Below, piece after piece: positions 59,408 through 64,000 of a DNA stretch of 64,000 nucleotides (position 1 is the stretch's first letter; each line of letters begins with the position of its first letter). The position numbers were made by a program, and so were the translations under genes. The stretch covers positions 16,383 through 80,382 of the forward strand of contig JAFQFR010000014.1 of assembly GCA_017398595.1 (NCBI GenBank). Direction: 5' to 3'. Under the pieces are notes generated by a model. The model was not told where the DNA came from and did not search any database. It worked only from the letters and a program-made list of their open reading frames with translations. The stretch is from Clostridia bacterium (GTDB taxonomy: Bacteria; Bacillota; Clostridia; Oscillospirales; CAG-272).

Positions 59408-59506
59408 CTACTGTGATAAGCGTATGACAATACAAGCCCGATCCTCTGCCAATACATTGCAAAGACGGACTGCATTATTATTCAAGCAATCAATACGGTT
59501 CAGCAT
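59408..59506 (-). CDS. Leader peptide of the methyltransferase (32 residues)
   Basis: Frame beginning MLNRIDCLNNNAVRLC and ending in ACIVIRLSQ. The ATG at 59506 lies 7 nt after a GAGG; an ATG two codons earlier is too close to it. The frame stops 20 nt before the terminator hairpin and contains the antiterminator segment at codons ~24-27. It holds three adjacent Asn codons. A ribosome finishing the frame would cover the antiterminator segment; one stalled early would leave it free. Predicted regulatory peptide; translation not shown. Confidence 0.65.
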   Translation of the reverse strand: MLNRIDCLNNNAVRLCNVLAEDRACIVIRLSQ

Positions 59507-59533
59507 TGTCATACCTCTATAGCAATTTGCTTT

Positions 59534-59562
59534 ATTATACACTTACACTTTTCCAAAGTCAA
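59534..59562 (-). promoter_or_regulatory. Promoter of the leader-methyltransferase unit
   Basis: Minus strand: -35 TTGACT (59562-59557), 17-nt spacer, perfect -10 TATAAT (59539-59534). Only 15 nt past the aroK stop, so aroK read-through also meets the attenuator. Confidence 0.8.
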
Positions 59563-59577
59563 GTAGTATGGAATTTA

Positions 59578-60075
59578 TTATCTCCTTGCGAGTGCTTCTG
59601 CGATCTTACCGACTACGGCGGGGATGTCCGTGCCATCCTCGTTGATCGTGATGTCCGCATACTTCTCGTACAGCGGCATACGCTCGTTATACAAGTCGGC
59701 AACCGTCATGCCATCCTTGATCGCAACGCCGCGACCGCCGAAATCAGAAAGACGGCGCTCGATCTCCGGCTCGCTGACCTGCAGATACACGATCGTGCTG
59801 CTCTTCTTCAAGTGCTGCATTGCCTCGTCCGAATAAACCGCACTGCCGCCCGTGGCAATGATCGTATTCTCCAGCGAAAGCGAAAGCAGTGCATCGCGCT
59901 CATGGACGAGAAACGCGTCGTTTCCCTCGGCGTCGATGATTTCCTGCAGTCTCCTGCCCTCGCGCTCCTGGATGACAAGGTCGGTATCGCAAAAGTGCAT
60001 ACCGAGCACCTTTGCCAAAACTACGCCGACCGTGCTTTTGCCGCACCCCGGCATTCCGATCAAAACAATATTCAT
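59578..60075 (-). CDS. aroK: Shikimate kinase
   Basis: 165 residues. Walker A GMPGCGKST, FCDTDLVIQ (shikimate and Mg Asp), GG in IATGGSAVYS, LID GGRGVA and RMPLYEKYAD (R-x3-Y-x3-A). Phosphorylates shikimate in the chorismate pathway. Starts one base after the end of the AraC-type gene, so it is translationally coupled to it. No other aro gene is near; this AraC pairing is unusual. Length is normal for AroK. Confidence 0.93.
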   Translation of the reverse strand: MNIVLIGMPGCGKSTVGVVLAKVLGMHFCDTDLVIQEREGRRLQEIIDAEGNDAFLVHERDALLSLSLENTIIATGGSAVYSDEAMQHLKKSSTIVYLQVSEPEIERRLSDFGGRGVAIKDGMTVADLYNERMPLYEKYADITINEDGTDIPAVVGKIAEALARR

Positions 60076-60076
60076 A

Positions 60077-60940
60077 CTAAATCTGCCCTGCTTTCATACG
60101 GTACTCAACGGGTGCTGAGCCCGTCTGCTTTTTAAATGTATTGGAAAAATGATGGCTGTCCGCAAAATGCAGCATTTCGGCGATCGCTTTGATGCTCATG
60201 TCGGTCTCAAGCAGCATATTTTTTGCGGTGTCGATCTTCTTTTGGATAATATATTGCTTGGGCGAGATGCCAAACTCGCTCTTAAAACAGCTGATAATAT
60301 ACGACTTGCTGAAAAAGAACTTGTTGGCAATGTCATCGAGGCAAATGTCGCCCTGAATATTGGCGTCGATAAAATCGCGGATCTTATAGGACGAGGGCGC
60401 AAGCATGTCACACTCGGAGTCGCTGGTCAGTTGATCGAGGATCCGCACGATCAGCTTGAACACATTGCGGTAGATCTCCGCCTTGTTGTCCTCTTTGATG
60501 CGCGAGCATTCCTCAAAAATAGTGTCAAATGTCTTGCGGCAGTTCATCTGTTTGATCACAACGCCGCTCTGCAGATTGTACAACTGCATCATCTCGTTCA
60601 TGATGCGGCCGCCGACATTGATCCAGATCTTGGAATACGGGTTCTCCGGATTGCAATAATAGCGATGCATATGGCGAGTGGAAAGCATATAGAAATCCCC
60701 TGCTCTGACCTTATAGACCTCGTGATCGCATTCGATAAAGCCTTCGCCCGAAATTACATACTCCAGCACATAGATTCGTTTGTAAAAATTGCGCTCGTAA
60801 TTCTCACGATCGACCATATATCGCTTATCCGGATAGGTGATTCCCATCTTTTCAATGCAGAATGTGCCCTCATATTCCGCATGCGCATTGCCGTAAGCGT
60901 ATTTTTCGGTGCCGTAATTGTAAATTCCTCCGTCCGACAT
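60077..60940 (-). CDS. AraC-family transcriptional regulator
   Basis: 287 residues. N-terminal cupin-like sensor (residues ~35-110: RIYVLEYVISGEGFIECDHEVYKVRAGDFYMLSTRHMHRY) and C-terminal double helix-turn-helix (DICLDDIANKFFFSKSYIISCFKSEFGISPKQYIIQKKIDTAKNMLL and IAEMLHFADSHHFSNTFKKQTG). ATG after GGGAGG. Usually sense sugars. Transcribed from 61038-61066 with a long (~90 nt) leader, coupled to aroK. Confidence 0.93.
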   Translation of the reverse strand: MSDGGIYNYGTEKYAYGNAHAEYEGTFCIEKMGITYPDKRYMVDRENYERNFYKRIYVLEYVISGEGFIECDHEVYKVRAGDFYMLSTRHMHRYYCNPENPYSKIWINVGGRIMNEMMQLYNLQSGVVIKQMNCRKTFDTIFEECSRIKEDNKAEIYRNVFKLIVRILDQLTSDSECDMLAPSSYKIRDFIDANIQGDICLDDIANKFFFSKSYIISCFKSEFGISPKQYIIQKKIDTAKNMLLETDMSIKAIAEMLHFADSHHFSNTFKKQTGSAPVEYRMKAGQI

Positions 60941-61037
60941 GATGCATCCTCCCATGCGAGAAGTGTATAATATTTCTCTGCCCGTTTTGAGATTTATCCA
61001 AATAAATGCAACTGAAAAATCTATACATTGCAAGAAA

Positions 61038-61066
61038 ATTATACGACTGATTTGTAAAAAAGTCAA
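61038..61066 (-). promoter_or_regulatory. Promoter of araC-aroK
   Basis: Minus strand: -35 TTGACT (61066-61061), 17-nt spacer, perfect -10 TATAAT (61043-61038). Confidence 0.7.
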
Positions 61067-61152
61067 CATAAAAGCTTTGTTTTCTCGAAAAAACGTGTAA
61101 AAAATAATTTTCTGCTGTCTGAAAATGTTCTGCAAAACTTTTATAAAAGGTA

Positions 61153-61181
61153 TTGACAAGCGGAAAGATATGTGGTACTAT
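61153..61181 (+). promoter_or_regulatory. tRNA operon promoter
   Basis: -35 TTGACA (61153-61158), 17-nt spacer, -10 TACTAT (61176-61181), 25 nt before tRNA-Leu. Confidence 0.8.
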
Positions 61182-61206
61182 ATTATCGTTGCCGAAAGGT
61201 AATCGT

Positions 61207-61293
61207 GCCGGAGTGGCGGAATTGGCAGACGCCCGGGACTTAAAATCCCGTGAGGTAACACTCGTACCGGTTCGATCCCGGCCTCCGGCACCA
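61207..61293 (+). tRNA. tRNA-Leu (TAA anticodon)
   Basis: 87 nt with CCA encoded. Acceptor GCCGGAG/CTCCGGC, anticodon arm CGGGA-CTTAAAA-TCCCG (anticodon TAA), long variable arm TGAGGTAACACTCG as expected for a class II tRNA, T-loop TTCGATC. The T-stem ACCGG/CCGGC has an A-C mismatch at its base; otherwise regular. Confidence 0.95.
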
Positions 61294-61302
61294 ATTTCAT
61301 AT

Positions 61303-61380
<78 letters not shown>

Positions 61381-61383
61381 AAC

Positions 61384-61417
61384 AAAGCCTTGTGAACACT
61401 GGATTCACAAGGCTTTT
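61384..61417 (+). terminator. tRNA operon terminator
   Basis: AAAGCCTTGTGAA (61384-61396), 7-nt loop, TTCACAAGGCTTT (61404-61416), T-tract. Confidence 0.9.
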
Positions 61418-61716
61418 TGCTTTATACATTTTCTCGGTTTTAGAATTATTCTACACTTTTTGTTCTACACTTTAAGTATCTTAATGACAAATCGGCACTT
61501 GTGAGCAGGTGCCTATTTGTCTATTCACATCCCTAAAGTGGGTAGCATTTCCCCCTACAGTGGGTATAAACAGTATAGCAGAAAATCATAAAAAATACAA
61601 GGGGCAACTCCGCCAGCAAAATTCCGTTTTTGGCTCTTCCCTTTCTTTCATACTCTAAATAGAACGCTTACACATTTGGAGACAAATGCGAAGCAAAAGA
61701 TTTTAGGAGGATGAAA
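61418..61716. other. Gap after the tRNA genes: likely left end of an integrated element
   Basis: No gene seen. Contains an 11-bp direct repeat TTCTACACTTT (61449 and 61463), an imperfect hairpin AAATCGGCACTTG...CAGGTGCCTATTT (61489-61519) and a 14-bp near-repeat CCCTA(A/C)AGTGGGTA (61531 and 61553, 22 bp apart). Composition turns AT-rich here. The second half carries the AGGAGG site of the ArdA-like gene. Confidence 0.5.
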
Positions 61717-62343
61717 ATGAACGCAAAACTGGAAACATACATTGTAAAAAAAGGGAGCAGTCTCGGAATATTTGTGGATTTCCCGATCAGCGTACAAGAG
61801 TTGCGCAAAAAATTCGAGCAAAACGGCATCGACAAAGACAATTGGAAGATCGCCGCCGTAAAAACCGGAGACGATGACTTCGGTAAAGCCGTTATAGGAT
61901 GCCGCGACTTAGACGAATTAAATTTTCTCGGCTATTGGATCAGCCAACTGAATTCCGACGAATATAGTTTGTTTTTTGAATATGCATCAGCAGGATGCGC
62001 AGACGGAACCACTATCTGCGAATATATCAATCTTGCAGCAAATTTTAAAAGTTGCTATCGAGTGGATGGCATCCAAAACGCACTGGAACTTGGGCAATGG
62101 CGCGTCTCACAATACGAAAAGGAAATCGGGCATCCGATTCCTATGCTGTGGGAATCAGAGAAAGAGGATTTTGAGAATTTAGGATATGCTTTTGCAGCCA
62201 ATTTTCACGGTCGCTTTTTCAATGGCAATTATTACGCAAGATTCTCTACCTGGTCCGACATCTACAGCGGTGATCCCGAAACGATCCCTCTCGATTACTG
62301 TCTGACAGATTCGCTCCGCATCATATCAGAAAGCCACGGTTAA
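61717..62343 (+). CDS. ArdA-like antirestriction protein
   Basis: 208 residues. ATG at 61717 chosen because AGGAGG abuts the earlier ATG. The middle resembles ArdA antirestriction proteins: RDLDELNFLGYWISQLNSDE matches the family's ELN-L...L...L block, and INLAANFKSCYRVDGIQNAL then ELGQW matches its Asn-Leu-x-Asn-...-G-...-ELG segment. Acidic overall, as expected of a B-DNA mimic that blocks type I restriction enzymes. ArdA genes travel on conjugative elements, fitting the neighbours. Similarity is judged by eye; an uncharacterised element protein is the alternative. Confidence 0.6.
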   Translation: MNAKLETYIVKKGSSLGIFVDFPISVQELRKKFEQNGIDKDNWKIAAVKTGDDDFGKAVIGCRDLDELNFLGYWISQLNSDEYSLFFEYASAGCADGTTICEYINLAANFKSCYRVDGIQNALELGQWRVSQYEKEIGHPIPMLWESEKEDFENLGYAFAANFHGRFFNGNYYARFSTWSDIYSGDPETIPLDYCLTDSLRIISESHG

Positions 62344-62362
62344 TTCCGTGGCTTTCTTTTTT
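62329..62362 (+). terminator. Terminator overlapping the ArdA-like stop codon
   Basis: GAAAGCCACGG (62329-62339), TTAATT with the TAA stop in the loop, CCGTGGCTTTC (62346-62356), T6. Confidence 0.9.
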
Positions 62363-62442
62363 CAAAAATTCTTATTCAAAAGCTGTTTGTAATTCTCTGC
62401 TCTGTCATACTCTTTTCAAATAAAAGAAAGGAGTGATGTACA

Positions 62443-62535
62443 TTGATTGTAATACTGTTTTATCAAGAGCATAATCAAATACTTTATCAAAAGCAAAAAG
62501 CATCATCAAAAACAAAATCACCATCATGTTCATAG
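62443..62535 (+). CDS. Possible 30-residue frame
   Basis: TTG start 9 nt after AAAGGAG; begins MIVILFYQEHNQILYQKQKA and ends in a Ser/Lys-rich stretch. It sits in a 255-nt AT-rich gap of CATCA/CAAAA-like low-complexity sequence before the winged-helix gene. Only the ribosome site supports it; it may be noise. Confidence 0.2.
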   Translation: MIVILFYQEHNQILYQKQKASSKTKSPSCS

Positions 62536-62617
62536 TCAGAAACAAAATCAACGTGCGCCCGCATATGCGATTGCATATGCCACAAAATTTATTAAAAGAA
62601 AGGAATTTTATTTACTT

Positions 62618-63220
62618 ATGGCTAACTTTAACAGAAGCATTAAATCAGATCTTTGGATGACAATTGCATTCAGAAATCTTACAGCAGACGAAAAGGTCGT
62701 CTACTTATTTTTACACACTGCAGATATTTCTTCGGACTCTTCTGTATTTTTCTGCCCATTATCAGATGTTGCAAGCTGCTGCAACATGTCAAAGCAGAAG
62801 ATCATAAAGATTTTCAAAAAGTTTGAAGCAAAAAAATATATCGTCTACGACTACGATTTTCAGGAAGTTTGTGTGATGGATTACTTTTGGCTGCATCCAC
62901 CCATCGGCGGTATATACTATGAAATGTTTTATAAAGACATCCAGAAGATAAAATCCAAGTGCGTCATCGACACACTGGTCGAAACGGCGAAGAACTATGA
63001 AATCTCCATGGCATTTTTCACCGCTTTGCAGGATGTTCGTCCAGATATCTCTCAATATGAGTATGTGATAAAACCAACCGACAAAACGCCGGAAGAATTA
63101 CGCACATCCGCAAAGAGAGGAAGGAAACTTTCTGCCGCAAAACACACACGTCCGAAAGAAAGCCCGTTTCCCCGAGAAGCAGATGCTTCGGACGCTTTCG
63201 ATGATGATATGCCTTTTTGA
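62618..63220 (+). CDS. Winged-helix replication-type protein with SSB-like C-terminal tip
   Basis: 200 residues. The first ~90 (SIKSDLWMTIAFRNLTADEKVVYLFLHT...CPLSDVASCCNMSKQKIIKIFKKFEAKKYIVYD) form a winged helix of the kind in phage or plasmid replisome-organiser and DnaD-like proteins. A helical middle follows, then a basic, disordered tail (TSAKRGRKLSAAKHTRPKES) ending ADASDAFDDDMPF. The last seven residues copy the SSB C-terminal peptide (DDDIPF-type, terminal Phe) that recruits replication and repair proteins. Probably a replication or primosome factor of the element. Ribosome site GGAA is distant (about 14 nt). Confidence 0.6.
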   Translation: MANFNRSIKSDLWMTIAFRNLTADEKVVYLFLHTADISSDSSVFFCPLSDVASCCNMSKQKIIKIFKKFEAKKYIVYDYDFQEVCVMDYFWLHPPIGGIYYEMFYKDIQKIKSKCVIDTLVETAKNYEISMAFFTALQDVRPDISQYEYVIKPTDKTPEELRTSAKRGRKLSAAKHTRPKESPFPREADASDAFDDDMPF

Positions 63221-63283
63221 AAATTATCAGTTCAGCATTTCTGTCATACTTATAGTAGATGAAAGGTTATGTATTGGAGTTAT

Positions 63284-63456
63284 GCAGTTTTGGGGTCTTT
63301 CATCACAGTTTCTTCTACTGTTTCTCTTCTACCCCAAAACTGCGGCGACCGACCGTCCTCCCGGGCGGTCGCCAATGGAGCGAGATGACAGAAACGACAT
63401 CTCGCTCCATTGCTAATGGTTATTCTCCGTATTTTCAAGGAGAATAACCAGTTAGC
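63284..63456. other. Four directly abutting stem-loops
   Basis: (1) GCAGTTTTGGGGT/ACCCCAAAACTGC 63284-63343, with inner ACAGT/ACTGT. (2) GGCGACCG/CGGTCGCC 63344-63373. (3) AATGGAGCGAGATG/CATCTCGCTCCATT 63374-63411. (4) GGTTATTCTCC/GGAGAATAACC plus GCTAA/TTAGC 63412-63456. No base separates one stem from the next. A 62-codon frame (63259-63447) covers them but looks incidental. Candidate single-strand origin, transfer origin or structured RNA. Confidence 0.75.
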
Positions 63457-63807
63457 AGAAAATTTTGCATGTGACAGGTGCAAAGCAGTTTCTGCGAGCG
63501 CGTAAATGTTCCGGTACGCGGCGCGCCTTTTCTCGGCGGTGTATTTTTACATCAAAAATAGAGACGCATGGACAAGTTGAACAGCTTTCGGGCAGGCGCG
63601 GGAAGAAGCGTTATTCTTCAAAAAGGAGGCAGCATTCAATCTTTTTTGCTTAATAATTCAAAATTTCTACAAAATTCGTCAAAAAGCGAGTACAAAATCG
63701 TAGTATATTATATATAATATACTCACAAAAAGCGAGGTGCAAGAAATGAAAGGGTCTTAAACAAAATATCATTTGAACAGTTTAAATTTATAAGGAGATG
63801 AAAAACA
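63457..63807. promoter_or_regulatory. Upstream region of the exported-protein gene
   Basis: No convincing gene. Holds a 20-bp perfect AT palindrome starting GTATATTATA (63703-63722), flanked by the 11-bp direct repeat CAAAAAGCGAG (63680 and 63726). A TATAAT-like -10 (63713) lies inside the palindrome. A four-codon frame (ATG-AAA-GGG-TCT-TAA) lies near 63748. Short frames at 63465 and 63569 lack support. Confidence 0.4.
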
Positions 63808-64000
63808 GTGCACAAGAAAAGTGCAGTCCTCAGATGGATCAGCATAGTATTGGTCGTAGCTATGCTGATGACTTCACAGACATTTATTGTTTTTGCAGAA
63901 GAAACTGCAGAGCAAATCCAAAAAGCGGAAAGCGAGGTGACAGTTCAAGAAAGTGAGACCGCGGAAGATGCAGACACCGGCGATACATCCACAGTGGAAA
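63808..64000 (+). CDS. Exported surface protein, N-terminal part
   Basis: GTG start 10 nt after AAGGAG; runs off the window after 64 codons. Begins MHKKSAVLRWISIVLVVAML, a basic region and hydrophobic core, with a likely cleavage after V-F-A-E-E, then a Glu/Thr/Ser-rich stretch (ETAEQIQKAESEVTVQESET) typical of long wall-anchored adhesins. Large surface proteins with this type of start are common cargo of clostridial conjugative elements. Fold and anchor lie outside the window. Confidence 0.7.
   Translation, partial: MHKKSAVLRWISIVLVVAMLMTSQTFIVFAEETAEQIQKAESEVTVQESETAEDADTGDTSTVE

Noticed and set aside
63465..63653. 62-codon frame and a 49-codon ATG frame (63569) after the hairpin array
   Set aside because: No ribosome site, very basic composition, no recognisable domain; kept only as a note in the upstream region.
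63798..63960. ATG at 63798 as start of the exported protein
   Set aside because: Different frame from the signal peptide and only 1 nt from the ribosome site; GTG at 63808 has correct spacing and a clear signal sequence.

Overview
The window reads as chromosome of a Gram-positive, anaerobic member of the Clostridia, probably a gut Oscillospirales/Ruminococcaceae-type organism. The case rests on: strong AGGAGG ribosome sites with occasional TTG/GTG starts; TTGACA-17-TATAAT promoters; many lipoproteins with Thr/Pro spacer linkers; a SpoIID-domain protein; an LtaS-like synthase; Feo ferrous iron uptake; a cysteine-type sulfatase with an oxygen-sensitive radical-SAM maturase; class II galT; and an EF-G-like GTPase. 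This assignment is inference from gene families, not a database match. Base composition is about balanced through most of the window and turns clearly AT-rich after about 61.4 kb.

Layout. 0-9 kb: MATE efflux tail, a lipoprotein, feoA-feoB-Cys-rich protein operon, lrgAB-like holin pair, small Xre regulator, and a large PstS-like lipoprotein. 9-19 kb: a two-gene ABC exporter operon divergent from an OmpR-type response regulator/histidine kinase pair, then an MBOAT acyltransferase with its DHHW partner and a small lipoprotein. 19-30 kb: an operon for a Thr-rich secreted protein, a 48-residue OadB-motif mini-protein and a SpoIID-domain protein; putP; a lipoprotein carrying a dehydroquinase-like barrel; a C39-like peptidase with an FAD oxidoreductase; and a NodB deacetylase lipoprotein. 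30-41 kb: galM-galT, larA homologue-glycerate kinase, sulfatase-maturase-hydrolase, and a divergent LtaS-like enzyme. 41-50 kb: BspA-type LRR protein, a second ABC exporter pair with a P-loop kinase, Xre regulator, DUF2935 protein and SDR. 50-61 kb: EF-G-like GTPase, TIGR01212 radical-SAM protein, NodB deacetylase, cupin, YitT-luxS, Cthe_2159-type surface protein, a leader-controlled methyltransferase, AraC-aroK, then tRNA-Leu and initiator tRNA. 61.4-64 kb: an ArdA-like protein, a winged-helix protein ending in an SSB-like tail, a run of four stem-loops and the start of a large exported protein. This last block looks like one end of an integrated conjugative element beside the tRNA genes.

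The most interesting signals are regulatory. (1) The methyltransferase at 58.5-59.3 kb sits behind a promoter, a 32-codon leader frame, and a terminator whose 5' arm can also pair with a segment inside the leader frame: a complete-looking attenuator. (2) Both ABC exporter operons, 35 kb apart, carry the same two CAAC-N5-GTTG boxes 8 bp apart and 1 bp upstream of the -35; the two-component system between them is the obvious candidate regulator. (3) The putative element encodes a small winged-helix protein whose last residues (FDDDMPF) copy the SSB C-terminal tip. (4) Four stem-loops abut without a spare base just downstream of it. Intergenic gaps also carry at least three families of short dyad repeats.
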